From Brassica napus (taxonomy: Eukaryota > Streptophyta > Magnoliopsida > Brassicales > Brassicaceae), in assembly GCF_020379485.1 (NCBI RefSeq), contig NC_063452.1, positions 53,320,439 through 53,384,438 of the forward strand: a DNA stretch of 64,000 bases, in the 5' to 3' direction. The translations under genes were made by a program, and so were the position numbers. The notes under the pieces were generated by a model that was given only the letters and a program-made list of their open reading frames with translations, did not search any database and had not been told where the DNA came from. Positions 33,791 to 46,940 of this stretch are shown one piece after another (positions within the stretch are counted from its first letter, which is position 1; each line of letters starts with the position of its first letter).

Positions 33791-34600
33791 CGGACCGATC
33801 TATTCTCCGACCCAAACTTCTCCGCCGATCTCAATCAAAAAGGTATGTCGATTTATCTCCTCCGCATGTGATTCTTGTTGATGTTTCTTGTGATTGCTTG
33901 ATTCCGTGTGTAGATTATAAAAATTGGGAACTTGTAGTTTTCATTAATTACAGTAGATTATAAAAATTGGGATCTCCTCCGCATGTGATTCTTGTTGATG
34001 TTTCGTTGAATTGGTGTGATGTAGTAGTACTATTAAACTTGTTATCTTTGATGTGTTATCCCACTTTTTGTGTTTGTTGTGATGAAATGTTTACGGTTTA
34101 CAGATGCGATGCTTGTTTCATTTGCGGATTGTTTCATTTGCCGATTGTATCATTTGTTGTTAAATGTTAATGTTTTATGGCCGATGAACCTCTCTAGCTT
34201 CTTTTCCAGATTAAAGTAGTGGTTAAATGTAAATGTTAATGTTTTATGACGATTGTAGGTTGTGGTTAGTTGTCGTTTCATGTCAGTGTAGTTGTTAATG
34301 CTAAATTAAAACTAGAATGCAACCAGATACTGTTTTTGTTTACAACGATGACGAGAATGGCTGTTCTGATTTGCGTGATGCATTGTGATGTCTGAAAGTA
34401 TAACCAAAGGAAACTTTTAATTAAATGAAAATGTAACCGATTGTTTTAGCTTTGTGGGTGTTAGATGGGTAATAACTCATGATTAGACTTTGGTAGATAA
34501 TTGTTAGGTGATTCTCACTTATTACTTGTTACCGTTTCAACCATAAAATCCCATCGTCTTCTTCCTTTCCTCTTCGCTTAACTCCAAAATATCAAATATT

Positions 34601-34702
34601 ATGAAAGCATGTCTCATACTTCATAATATGATTGTTGAGGATGAACGAGATGCAGACACGGTTGAGGAATTTCGAGACGATGATCTTAGGGCAACCGTCT
34701 AA
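34601..34702 (+). pseudogene. Harbinger transposase C-terminal relic (33 codons)
   Basis: The frame begins MKACLILHNMIVEDERDADT and ends RATV-stop. It aligns with the last 30-odd residues of the intact Harbinger transposase at 28255-29406 (KACIILHNMIVEDERDANT). Everything upstream of this, including the DDE core, is missing, so it is a deletion remnant. Confidence 0.88.
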
Positions 34703-35115
34703 AAGTCTACAAAACACGGCAATATAATCGGTCGTCGCAAAGAAGTTTGCAATCCACAAATCCATCACCAATTAAAAGAAGATTTGGTTGAACATATATG
34801 AGAAAAATTTGGACATTTTCAAAATTAAGTTTTTAAAAATTCAATAAAATGTATGTTTTTTTTCGGATTTTGTAATATTTTTTTTGTTTTGCAAGTTTGT
34901 ACTGTTTAAGGTTTTTATAATTCAATATACTGTTTAATATTTATTTAAAACTAATTAATTATTAAATAAAAATATTACTAAGAAACAACTTTAAGTCCTA
35001 CCAAGTACCAATAAACTCCTCTTTTACCTATGTTTCTTGCCTTTGTATCTTAAGGGAACAATATTAATAAAAAAGCCTTAGGACTTCATAATAAAGACTA
35101 GCAATGGGGTTGCTC

Positions 35116-36605
35116 TAAGAGTACTTTCAACCGAGGTTTTTAGCTAAAGTTCTCTGACACAAAAAAAAAAAAAAAAAAAAAATAGGAAAGAAAAATTGAA
35201 AAAATTCCAAAACACACATCTGCAGTGACCGAATGAGAACAAGTACACTCCACTTGTTTATAAGTTATTGGTCAATTGTTCTTTTTTTTTGAAATTTTAA
35301 ATACATAACAAATTTAAATTAAAAATATTTATACTTTATTAATAAACCTTTCATTAGTATCATTATTGAAGATACTTAGATAATAGGGAGTAATCTTGGA
35401 TGGGGTGTAGCTTTAAATTTTTAATGTAGAATTTTGTTTGAATATTTTTTTTATGTAGCGTAGATAATATAGCTTTAAGAATTAAATGAGAAAAATTTAT
35501 AAAATAGAAAGATATTCCTAGATCAATATTTTTTCTCATATAGCTTACAAATTAGATTTTTGAAGGTTTGACTGTAACTGTAAAAATTTAATTGTCGGTA
35601 AGTCGGTTGTAGATGTAAAGTTCCTTCTGTAAATTTTTTTGCAGAGACTTTTGTTGTAATTAAATTTGTTATAAATATAAGTTATAGGCGGTAGATATTT
35701 TAAAATAAAATATATGACATATACATATAATAATTATTTTAGATCAATTAAAATAATTTATAATAATATTTTTATAAATTATCAAAGTTAATTTTTATTT
35801 AAAATGTGATATGTAAATAATATTTATATTATTTAATATATTTCAATATTTATGTTATTTAATATATTTCAATAATTAAAAACACTCAAAATTAATTAAA
35901 ATATTCATAGATGTTCTTATTATGATTATCTAATTTATTTGTTATTATAGATAGTATTTTTATTTTACAGATTCTACATCCTATATAAAGATGTAGGTTT
36001 TTTGCCTAAAATCCATAAGAAAAAAGTTTATTTTATTTTTCATGTTGTAGCTTTAAAGATAAAGTTAAAGCATGATTGGTAAAAATTAATAAAAATTTGA
36101 TGTGGAATTTAACTTTTAAAAATATAGCTACATCATGATTAGTGAAGTTTGGTGATTTAAAACTAAAAAAGGAGATAAAATTCAACTAATCATCCCAAAA
36201 ATTGTTACAGTCATATTTTTTCTGACTTTAGCTTTTAAAACTAGATAAAACATGTTTGGTATTTTTTATGGTTGTAAATAGAAATTGAAATTAAACTCAC
36301 TTCCTAGAATAAAACCAATCACCCACAATGTTAAGTTACAAGAAAACCAATGGCACTATATCATCATATCGGGTACTGATTAATTACATAGATTATATTA
36401 CCATTTTATTTTAAAATTTGAAATTAATCAAATCAAACACTGAAGTACTGAAACAAAATAACCAATCCAACTACAAATGTGATTGGTAAGCAGTAGAATA
36501 ATTAAAAGTAAATAAAATAAAATAAATGAGAGAAAATATGATAAAGTAACAAAATAGAAATCAGAACAAAACAAATAAGTGGAAAAGAAAGAGAAAATAA
36601 AGTCT
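35116..36605. other. AT-rich spacer with possible truncated Harbinger end
   Basis: It starts TAA then GAGTACTTTCAACCGAGG, which resembles the TIRs of the preceding MITEs and could be the start of a fifth, truncated element. After that come an A-homopolymer (about 35162-35182), short direct repeats (TTATTTAATATATTTCAATA, about 35830-35875) and no coding signal. Confidence 0.45.
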
Positions 36606-36869
36606 AGGAATCTGTAAGTTGTGTGTATTATTATTCAATCATAAGGTGCCCTTATATATGTGAGTTACAAAAAGATAAGAGGAAAGACATAAATATTGAA
36701 AGTGTACAAGAAATAGGGTTTCCTTTTCTCTAAAGCCTTAGCCGCCTCTCTTTTCTCTTCATGCGGCCACCTCTCTCTCTCTCTAGGGTTGGGCCGTCTC
36801 TCTCTCTCTTGGTATTGGGCCGGTTATAGACCGGGCCGGTTATGGACATCCATCATATGGTTTATAACA
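36606..36869 (-). repeat. Copia LTR (3' LTR, outer end eroded)
   Basis: 264 bp alignable with 42264-42533, ending TTTATAACA at 36869. The outer TGTTATAAAC start is not recognisable. Confidence 0.85.
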
Positions 36870-39684
36870 CTTCTCCTTGGATGTCATAAGCATACAGAGT
36901 TCGTAATACGCTTTGGATGTTGCCTCATTAAAACCTTACCAGGAAAACCCAGTGGGACAAAACCATGGTTAACGAAAAAGAGTACAACACGCATTACTCA
37001 CCCTGTTCTGAACATCACTGAAAATCTTTCAGTCTACGTATCCCAATCTCTGTATATGTCCTTCAAGTTGGCGCATCCCAACCTGATGGTTGAGCTTCAT
37101 GGATACCAATGACTAATGGTCTCAATATCAAGGCAAGGCGCCAATAGTATTTAAGGTTAGGGACGTGTATGTCTTTAGTGCCTTATGGTCGAACATGAGC
37201 TAAACATATAGGATATTCTCGGCAAGAACACATGTCCGGCCTAGTATGGCTTGTCTATTACATCAAGGCGCCAATGGTACTTGGGTAATGGACTTTACCG
37301 GACCAAAGACATATTTCTTGTCCTTCTTGGGACCAAAGGATCCGTGTCCAAGTCAGGGATATTCACGACCATGTCCTTCTTGTGGACCAAACAGACCAGT
37401 GTCTAAAACAAGTGATCTCATGCTCATGTACTAGATAATGTGTGAGACTGATCCACATTAAATCCCTTGAGTACCCTTTTCTGTATATACTATTTGATGC
37501 ACCAGGATTTCATTGTTAATGTACTCAAGCTGTAGTCCCAAACAAAACTTTGTTTTCCATGATCTTTCATCTCAAACTCTTTCTTGGGATATTCAATTGT
37601 TTGAGAAATTGTACCCAGAGTTTCCTAGGATATTCAGATCATATACTTTGATGATTATCAATATTGTTCTCGAGAACTTGCTGTACTTTCAGCTCAATAC
37701 CCTCTAGTACTTTCATTATCCAGTGGATCATATAAATATGCATCCATTACATCAATTTGCTGCAAGTCTACTTTTTCTCTCTTATATAGCCAGACTTATG
37801 AGAAATCTAAAAGTAGTTGCATCCACCACATGGGAGTATGTCTCCTCATAATCTATTACTGGTCTTTGTTAGAATCCTTGTGCAACACCAGCTTTATATC
37901 TCACGATTTCTATTCCTCACAAGACCCATTTATATCCAATGGTTTTAACATCATATGGCGTTTTAATCATATGGCCAAATACGCCTTTCTTCTTTAAACT
38001 ATTTAACCCCACGTTTCCATTCAATCCAATTTGTTCTACGAGTGCGCACTCTTATACTAACGTGGGTTCATGAACCTCGCTTATATTCATAAATTCAAGT
38101 GTTATCTTGTATGCAAATAAATCATCTTATGTCGACATTCTTTATTGGTTCCATTATGTTCCAGACATGATATAATCGATTGAGATTCATTATTATCAGG
38201 ATATTTAATACTTTGCAGCTTGGCGTCTCAAGCTACATTGTTTGGTACCTGTACCTTAGAGCCGGCCGGCCTTATCTCCATGTATGGGATGATTTCCTTA
38301 GTAACCTCAGATTTGGATTTTGATTATCATTCTTTTGCACCTTTCTTTTGTTTCTGAGGATTCTTATCTTTTGGAACCTATTGGCCTATCTTGTATAGAC
38401 TCTGTAGCAACTTGACTGTGTCTCTCTTGGACATAAATCTCGTTGGTGCTTTACATGATGGTTTATATATGACTTAGTCATTTTTCGGGTCAGCAAATGT
38501 GTCTGTCATTTGATTAGCTAGCTTTGTAAATGTATAATCTTTGGACGTCTATTTCACATTCTTTAGTCCGAGGATCTTGCCAAGACAATGATGGTCGATG
38601 CCATTCTGTTTCTCTTACCAGCTTATTATTTTCTCCCCCTAATGTTGGATAGTCGGATTCTTTAAACTTGCAATCCGTGTTCTTGGCCACTGAATAGATC
38701 ACCCATATTTGGCTCAAGGTACTTCATTATTTGTGGGAGATTCATATCCAACATATATCCCCATCCTCATCCTTTTCTAAGGATCCATCTTAGACAACAC
38801 ATATATTTGTGGTGGCTTATCCAAATATCTCAAGATGGTATATGTCTGACTCATGACCCGTGATAAATTTGAGATGGGAATACCTATGCTCACTTAAATG
38901 GTCTGATGCTTATTAGTTAAGGTGCATGTAAATTCGTGTGTCCCCAAGCCTTGGACTGAGAGTTTGGACCTATGGGTAATGGCCAATACAGATTTATAAA
39001 AGGATTCAGCCAAGCTATATATAGTATGGACATGTGCGGATTTATCCTCATTGCCCCCTTATGGACATACTATAATCTTTAAGTGCTTTGGGACATCATG
39101 GCCTAATGAGTTTCCCTTGTGTTCATGCTACACACGTGAGATTCTATGGGATAACTCTTTGTGCCTTTTCCAATATCAATTTCGCATCACGTTTTGGACC
39201 AGGATGGCCAATCCGGTCATGCCATAAAGTGTATAATTTTGTGGGTAAACCATTCTGGTTACCATGACTTTTGCTTCTATCATACTGATCTTGGCATAGT
39301 CTAGATCAATAGGGAATGCATGTATAGTCTTTAGGACTTAATATGGTCTTGGGCGGTTTTCATAACTCTGAAGGAACTGTTGTTTCCTTTTGCCTATTGT
39401 ATCATTATGGAAACCATTCTTATATCTCTATATTTTATAATCTCAATGGGTTTCTCTGGGTGAATATAAAGCATCTAAATGCTTGCCCTTATACATATCT
39501 GGCCATAGACCTTAATGTATACCATACCCGCAATTTATAAACTCATATTGGCGTTTTTTAATAAAATCATTCATTCCTTTTATTAAGTTTTGATAAAACA
39601 AGTTCGAAAAAATGAAAACATAGAAATGAAAAACACCAAAACAAAGAACACAGAAATTTAGATTACAAATGTCGAAATCAATCT
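36870..39684 (-). pseudogene. Degenerate Copia pol
   Basis: Read on the minus strand, pieces appear in the usual Copia order. Near 39210-39240 is LYTLWHDRIGHPG (GAG-pre-integrase zinc-binding motif). Around 38745-38790 is RRMRMGIYVGYESP (integrase C-terminal region). Around 37800-37865 is VIDYEETYSHVVDATTFRFL (start of RVT_2). Frames change and stops intervene between pieces, so no polyprotein could be made. Only motif fragments are reported; no reconstruction was attempted. Confidence 0.8.
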
Positions 39685-40692
39685 TCAGTCTTTTAGACAA
39701 TCTGAAGTTTCATAATCCATAAGATCGTCCTTCTCATGATTGAAGTCATTTTCATCATCTTGGTAAGTTATATGGGCTTCAGAATTCTTCCCTTTCAGAC
39801 TCTCTTGATAGAGGTCAACAAGATGCTTGGGAGTCCTACAAGTCTTAGCCCAATGATTGCTCATACCACACCTATGGCACACGGATTCGTCTGGTTTGGT
39901 CGAGTGTTGGGGTTTAAATGAAGATCCATGGCCGCGACCATGACCTCGTCCAAATGAGCCATGGTCTCGACCATTTCCTCGCCCGCGGCCAAAAGATCTT
40001 CGACCGCGTCCATGTCCGTTCGACTTGTCTCGACTACGGCCATACTGGCCGTTTCCTTGGACGTGGTTGAACTCTTTATTTTCCTCTGTCTTGTGTGCTT
40101 CAGGTAGTGGAGCTGATCCAAGAGGTCTCATCTGACTGTTTCTCATCAATAATTCATTGTTCTGCTCAGCGAGCAAGAGACAAGAAATAAGATTATCATA
40201 GGTCTTAAAACCTTTCTCACTGTACTGTTGTTGTAACAGCACATTACTTGCATGGAAAGTGGAAAAGATTTTCTCAAGCATATTATGTTCCGTAATACTT
40301 TCACCACATAGTTTCATTTTAGAAACAATATTAAACAGTGCAGAGTTATACTCGTCCACAGACTTATAGTCTTGGATTCTGAGATTCGTCCAATCAAACC
40401 GAGCTTTTGGTAAGATCACCATTCTCTGGTGATCATATCTCGATTTCAATTCGTTCCAAAGATCTAGTGGATTCTCAATGGTTAGATACTGATCCTTGAG
40501 ACTCTCAGCTAGATGATGACGAATGATCAAGATGGCTATGTAACGATCTTTCTCATTATCATTATTGTTCTCGGTGATACATTCACTGAGACCCTTGGAT
40601 TTCAGGATGATCTTAGCATCGAGCGCCCATTGAAGGTAATTATCTCCAGAGAGATTTAGGGAAGCGAAATCCAGGTTGTTGATTTTCGACAT
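39685..40692 (-). CDS. Copia Gag (335 aa)
   Basis: Intact frame from ATG 40692 (MSKINNLDFASLNL). The N-terminal two-thirds is the UBN2-type gag core, with NYLQWALDAKIILKSKG, LWNELKSRYDHQ and IQDYKSVDEYN. A Gly/Arg-rich RNA-binding stretch at about 218-262 precedes a CCHC zinc knuckle CHRCGMSNHWAKTC and an acidic tail. It would form the virus-like particle shell and bind element RNA. Its openness contrasts with the decayed pol immediately downstream. Gag-like frames can persist by chance in older copies, so expression is not implied. Confidence 0.88.
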   Translation of the reverse strand: MSKINNLDFASLNLSGDNYLQWALDAKIILKSKGLSECITENNNDNEKDRYIAILIIRHHLAESLKDQYLTIENPLDLWNELKSRYDHQRMVILPKARFDWTNLRIQDYKSVDEYNSALFNIVSKMKLCGESITEHNMLEKIFSTFHASNVLLQQQYSEKGFKTYDNLISCLLLAEQNNELLMRNSQMRPLGSAPLPEAHKTEENKEFNHVQGNGQYGRSRDKSNGHGRGRRSFGRGRGNGRDHGSFGRGHGRGHGSSFKPQHSTKPDESVCHRCGMSNHWAKTCRTPKHLVDLYQESLKGKNSEAHITYQDDENDFNHEKDDLMDYETSDCLKD

Positions 40693-42263
40693 CTGAAATC
40701 ATAGATTAATATCTTTAGGTCTTTAGGAATAGGGTTTAAACGAATAGGGTTTTAGGTTTAAACAATCAATCAATGCCTCACGGCCAAGATCTATGCCTCT
40801 CGGCCAATAAGCATGCCGCACGGCCATGAATGCAATCGGTTCAATCTTATGCATTTAGTTTGTCACGTAATTGCAATCCTAATATACATTGTTTCTATAT
40901 GATGCAATCAATACAAACAAACCTCTCGGCCAAACAAAGGAACAAGCCACACTGCTACTTGATTTGATTCAATACCATTCCTAGAAAAGTTCTAAGTGCA
41001 ATTTGCAATCAATCAATTGTGATCAAATTAGGGTATGAATGCAACAAGGCAACACAGCCACAAGGTATGATCAAGAACTATTAACCTAGAATGCAACAAG
41101 GCCACACGGCCACAATTCAGATTCGATTTCAAAATAATCTAGACTAGGTTATTAGGGTTGCAGTGTAAACAATCTAAACAATCTTAATTCATTCAGATTC
41201 AAATTTAAACAATCTTAGCAATAGTTCTAGGTGATCAAATCAATCAAATAATATTCAATTCAAACAATCAAAATCGATTTTCAAAATTAGGATTTTAGGG
41301 TTTCGATTTGATTAACAAGCAATCACAATTTCAGGATGATCAATTCAATCTCAATCAACATTCAATCAATTTTAATTAATTAGTTTTTCGAATTAGGGTT
41401 TAGGTATTTTTGAAAATTTGATTTTAGATCAAAGAGATTTGATTTGAGATTCAAAACCTTTAAGGCTTTGATTTTAATTGATTAATGGATCAATCTCAAT
41501 ATTAGGGTTTGGGATCGAACTTATAGAGCTTCGATTTACTCATTAGGGATTGATCTATTATCCTATGGCTTTTATCTTTAGAGATTATGTTTTATGGTTT
41601 CATTATTTACAAGCAATCCAAATTCGATTTTCATGTTCTTAGAATTTAAATTTACCTTTAGTTTTAGTAGATTGTTGAAACCGGACCACCAAGAGAATGA
41701 ACCTGGAGCTGGACAGGAACGCGAGCTGGACGTGAGCTGAACACGAGCTGGCCTGGACACGAACGGATTGAGGTTGGAGACACGAGCAGCTGATCGTCGA
41801 ACGGGAGCTGTTGCAGTCGGGATCGCGAGCGGCTCTGATGCGAACGGGGCGCTTGCAGTCTGGAACGCGAGCTGTCCTTGATGCATGATGGAGCTGAGTT
41901 TGTCTAGGATCAGGAACGCCTTGGGCCTGGAGCTGATCAGGTGGACACGAGCTGGAATGGAGTCGCGAACGGATTAGGGTTCGTCGGTATCGTCGGATTC
42001 GGATTAGGGTTTTAAAGCAAATCGGCGTGCACTGTATCTGTGCGTGAGGGCGCGTCGGTGGTCAGATCGACAAGAGGTTTGCACTGACTGATTCGTGTCG
42101 GCAAGGGCTTTGATTTGATATCTTGATCGTTTTCTGGGTCCTCACGGTTTGGGAGAACGACCTCTTTGAAGTTCCGAGGCAGATTCCTTTTCGTTTTAGG
42201 GTTTTAGGGTTTTGTTGATTTGGTTTTAGGCTCAGGGTGTTAGAGGCTATCGTGTTGATAACG

Positions 42264-42533
42264 TGTTATAAACTTAAGGTTTAAGAATCTGTAAGTTGTG
42301 TGTATTATTACTCAATCATAAGGTGCCCTTATATATGAGAGTTACAAAGAGATAAAAGGAAAGACATAAATATAGAAAGTGTACAACTACAAGGAAAATA
42401 AAATAGGATTTCTTTTTCTCTAAATCCTAAGCCGCATCTCTCTCCTCTTCATGCGGCCGTCTCTATAGGGTTGGGTCGTCTATCTCTCTTAATATTAGAC
42501 CGGTTATGGACATCTATCTTATGATTTATAACA
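42264..42533 (-). repeat. Copia LTR (5' LTR)
   Basis: 270 bp, TGTTATAAAC to TTTATAACA, with the primer-site-like sequence just inside at 42263 and below. Confidence 0.88.
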
Positions 42534-43355
42534 AAAAGTAATAAATGGCGGCACTCTCGTTAAAACTAGAGTAATAAATAGTGTGTTTTACTCTATTTAA
42601 ACAGCGAGCAGAGTAATCAGGAGAAAATGTTATATCACTTGATTGGCAAAATTTTAAAGTAACTAAGAGTAATAAATTTTCCACCACACCAAATTGCGCT
42701 GACAATACTATTCGGTCAAAGCTAAAATATAAATGCTTACGTAGGCGGGTGCAGCAGGATAAAGGAGAGGGCGTGATGTGCAGTGGTGGTTTTGTTGTCT
42801 TGTTGTTTGTGATTGGTTGACGGTAGATGTTGCTCAAAAAAAAGGTTGACGGTAGATAAAAACATTTTACTATAAAATTTAGTTTGTAATCTTTTTCATT
42901 TAATTGTATTTAATGTAGTTATAAAAGTTAAATGAAAAAAAGATAACAATTTCAATATCAATATTTTTTTCTTTTAGAAAACAAAGCTCTTGCAATGATT
43001 TTTAATATTTTTACTTTATCTTTAAAATAAAATATGATTGATATGTTTTAGAATTAAATGGTGTCTATAGCCATATCAGAGACTTATATTGGCAAAGTAC
43101 TCATATTTTCTGATTAATAATTTCAAGACTATAATACTTCTAGACTCTGCTCTGCGTAGCTAAAAGCGTTGTCAGACTCGTGGACGTGGAACGGTTATTA
43201 ACTCGAATAGAAACGAGTTTTCTGCATTGATGGTGTCCGTTCGGCAAGACGTAATCATATAATCTATATTGTTCTTAGTTTATGTTCCCTAAGTTTAATT
43301 AACTTTTGGGAAGATTATGAATATTTTCAAATTTGATTAATAATTTTCAAATTAT
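42534..43355. other. Spacer, no gene seen
   Basis: AT-rich. A 103-codon minus-strand frame (42526-42837) crosses the Copia boundary and has no recognisable motif. GTTTAATTAACTTTTGGGAAG near 43293 recurs on the other side of the CACTA element near 45815, so the host site held a short tandem repeat before insertion. Confidence 0.5.
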
Positions 43356-45809
43356 CACTACAAGAAAAAGTAGATATTGTGACAATATTTTTAGTCACAA
43401 TATACAAATATTTTGTCACAAATTCTCTATTGTGACGAAGATGTGACTATTTCTTAACGGTCACAATAAAGTCGTCACAAATTTAATTGAGTCACAAAAT
43501 TGTCACAAGTATAGAGACGATTGCAATAGTGTTAGTTTTGTCACAAATTGTTACGCGATAAACGTAGTCACAAAACGACACAAAGAGTTACACAAAATTA
43601 CGTTAGTAAATACGTCACAATTTGTAACATCATTCTTGTCACACATCCGTTGCAATTTATAACTAAATAGTCACTTAAATATTCGTGGTAATTATCAAAT
43701 ACTCACCAAATAATTTGGTTATTGCGTGGCTTTGTATTTTTTTAAAGAATTTTATATTAAAAATCAATTAGAAAAATTAATTTAATTTAATATTAAATAA
43801 ACATGATTCTTTTTATAAATATTAAATTTATAAGAAAAAGAAAATTGTAACTAAAATATATTTTATTGATTATCTGAACCACATATTGGTTAACTGGTTA
43901 CAAAAAATTAAGTTGGTACTAGATAACCAATTATAATACAAACCAAAGCAAAGAAAATTAGGGTAACACTGGTCTCCTTTGTCTCTATCAAACTACAGCA
44001 AACAATCGGCATTTGTAGATTCTTCTTCTGCCCTTGTCCACACCCCCGCTGTCCTTGTATTCTCCTGGCTTTTCATATTTTCCTGATGAAAGCCTCGAAC
44101 AGGGTAGTCGCCAAATCTACGACGATGTATTGGCTCTATCTAGCTACATCGATCTGTATCCGAAATCTAACACCAAATAAAATCAAATCAACCAATCTGG
44201 AATCTGAAAAAATAACAAATCAAAATAGAAAAGAAATGAAACTGAGAGAGAGACATACATGAACTTGTTAATAACATTTGCATTACGTACGGATCAGTAT
44301 AGTCGTCGAGAGGCAGTAGGGTCGTGAGTTTCTACCTTTAATGAGGGAGAAGAGCATGACACTGAATCTGAAACATTATAAATTAAAATCACAGAGAGAT
44401 AAGGGGAAAGAAAGAGATGTTCTAAGGGATAAGAAAATGAGAGAGATAGAATCAAATGGATAACTGAAACAAAAAAAAAAGAATCAAGAGGATTGTTGAT
44501 TTGTTTGGAGAAAGAGAGAAAAGTGTAGGTGGAGGCTACACGAAATTAAAAAGAAAGAGACAGAAGAGTAAAGTAGGGTTATGAGATAGAAGTATATTCT
44601 CAAAACGCAGTTACAAAAAAAAAGGTATATTCTCAAAACGTGGGATAACTAGATTAATGCCTAAAAAAAATGAAGCCAGAACGAGTTGTATATTCTCAAA
44701 ACGTGGGAAAACTAAAATTGTTTTTTTTTTGTTAAAACTAGATTAATTTTGTTTAAGTATATTTAATGGTTATATGTTGGTGTAATGGTTTACGAATTAA
44801 ATTTTATGATAATTTAAAAAAAAATTAAGACATAATTTAGAGTTTAGGGTATATGGTTGCATGAATTTGTTTAAAGTTGAAGGTTTGTTATTAGAGTTCG
44901 TGATTTAATTTCTATGACTAAAAGTCTAAGTTCAAGAGTAGAGTTATCTAGGGTATATGATTTGAAGTTTGTTTTTAGGGTTTGGTGTCAAGATTTATAA
45001 AAGATTAACATGCTGGTTTTTAAAAAGTGTATGTAAATTTAATTTATTTTAAAAAATAAAATTTATTAAGTTTTATATGTAAATGTTTAAAGTATTTGTA
45101 TATAATTAGTGATTATATTTTTTGTTAAAAATTAGTGATTACGTTTTGTTTATTATTTATGATTTTAACTACAATGATTTAAAGTGTCGAAGGTTATCTT
45201 TTATTATTTAGGGTTTGGAGTTTGGGGATTACAATTTGAGGTTTAGCTTTAAAGTACGAGGTTATGTCTTTTTTCAAAAAAAAAAAGAAGTACGAGGTTA
45301 AGGTTTTTAAATTAGAATTGAAAATTAAAAAAGTTGTATGAGTGTAAAATATTAGTTAAGTTTATAGTAATTATAATTTATTACTTTATGTGTAAGGTTT
45401 AATCTTTATAACTTAAAGTTAGGAGTTTACGGTATGGTGTTTGGAGTTTTGATTATAGATTTAAGATTAATGTTTGAATAAGATTAAATTTTGAGTGAAT
45501 TGAGATGATATATGATTACAAACTTCAGTCATAGTGGGTGACATAATGGAAGTCGCGAAATTGTATCTAGTAGGGACGAGTTTTAGTCTCGATTCCGTAA
45601 CATCATCTGTGACTAACCACTTCGTCACATATTTGTAACTTTTTGTAACGTTTTTTTGTTACTTATACATTCATCGCAATATTGTGACAAAATATTTACG
45701 ATTTTGCGACAAAAAAATTTAGTCACTATCTAGTAAGTAAATAGTCACAATATTGTGACAAAACTTTTTGTCATAAAATTTAGTCACAATGTTCCCCTTT
45801 TTTGTAGTG
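43356..45809. mobile_element. Non-autonomous CACTA (En/Spm) element, 2454 bp
   Basis: Starts CACTACAAGAAAAA and ends TTTTTTGTAGTG: perfect CACTA inverted termini, flanked by the 3-bp duplication TAT (43353-43355 and 45810-45812). Both subterminal regions are crowded with TTGTGAC / GTCACAAT motifs in both orientations (about 43376-43690 and 45535-45795), like transposase-binding repeats. The interior has no TNP1/TNP2-like frame. Confidence 0.92.
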
Positions 45810-45812
45810 TAT

Positions 45813-46940
45813 GAATTTAATTAACTTTTGGGAAGATCATAGGTATTTAATTAATTGGTAAATGTTTTGGTAAATAGTTTGTCGACTTATACATTGTTTC
45901 AAACATGGTTTCTTATTTAATAAATTGGTAGATATATGGTTTGCGAGTTGATACATTTTTTGATAAATTGGTTGTTATCTGATAAATTAGTTTGTTACAT
46001 TGTATGATAAATTAGTTTGTTACATTGTACATGTTATTTTAACTTATACATAGTTGATATCAAATTATTAATAAATGGTTGGTATGCTACATAGACTTGT
46101 TATCTGATAAAATATTTGTTACATGGTACATGTTCTGTTACCTAATATATAATTTGATATAAAAAATTGATAGATGATTTTGTTACCTAGTACATGTTAT
46201 GTTTGCTAATATATAATTTATTATCTGGTACATGTTATGTTAGATCATATATAACACTATGTCCTAGCGGTTACAAATTACATAAGCTGAAACTTTTACG
46301 TGTTGTCATTGTTGTTAGACGGATTGGAAAATCTCCAAATATATTCCTTTTCATATGCTTGTAGTTTTTCTAAATTGAGACTAATGAAGAGCAATTTGCA
46401 GGACATATATCTTTTTAGCGAAACTATAAATATCATATAAAAATGAGTTACCCATATTTTTGTATCGTGGTAAAGAGATAGTTTGTTTGGTTGTTGTGTA
46501 GAGAGATAGTTTGTCTTATCTTTTTTATATTGTTATAACCATATTGTTAATTAGTTTCCTCCATTAGTTTTTCTTCGTATATTACATTTATCTAAATAAT
46601 ATACCTGTAAATATGGATAGAAATCACGTGGTTAGAAATGCTCCAGTTGTAAATTTATGGCTTCAAACACCACATTATTCAGCTGTCACATTTTTGCTTT
46701 CTGCAGAGTCAGAATTGGCAGCCAAAGCTTTCATCGTTACAGAAGCCAAAATCGTCTACTCATAGCTTAAATGTTATATACCAGACCATTAACATCAATC
46801 AGTATGTAATTAGTAAATATAGGTTCATCTTGGATATATTTAGCTAATTGTCTCTAAGTTTATAGCCGTAGATAGAAAATAATTTTAAGACATTTCGTAC
46901 ATCCGAATCAATCACTATCATTATCTCTGCTTTTTTGATG
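45813..46940. repeat. AT-rich degenerate short repeats
   Basis: Recurring TTGTTACATTGTACATGTTA, TAAATTAGTTTGTTACATTG and TAATATATAATTT-type words from about 45860 to 46260, then unstructured AT-rich DNA. No gene seen. Confidence 0.55.

Larger units (their letters stand above)
33448..35115 (+). mobile_element. Internally deleted PIF/Harbinger element
   Basis: Ends are GGGCATCCTTATTGGGG (left) and GAGCAACCCCATTGC (right, reverse-complemented), flanked by TAA (33445-33447 and 35116-35118). The only recognisable coding is the transposase C-terminal tail at 34601-34702. A 27-bp tandem repeat (CTCGTCGCGCTCGTCTCACC type, three copies) lies at about 33714-33790. The element is non-autonomous but may be mobilised by an intact Harbinger transposase. 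Confidence 0.8.
36606..42533 (-). mobile_element. Old Ty1/Copia LTR retrotransposon, minus strand
   Basis: Diverged LTRs lie at 36606-36869 and 42264-42533; they share GAATCTGTAAGTTGTGTGTA, AATCATAAGGTGCCCTTATA, TCTTCATGCGGCC and a TTTATAACA end. The right one starts TGTTATAAAC; the matching ~19 bp of the left one are lost or unrecognisable. On the minus strand CGTTATCAACACGATAGCC directly follows the 5' LTR (42263 downward), close to the CGTTATCAGCACGA-type primer site of many plant Copia elements. Gag (39685-40692) is intact. Pol shows protease/integrase/RT order but many stops. LTR divergence indicates age. Confidence 0.88.

Noticed and set aside
42526..42837. 103-codon minus-strand frame
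   Set aside because: Crosses the Copia LTR edge, has no motif and biased composition; probably chance.
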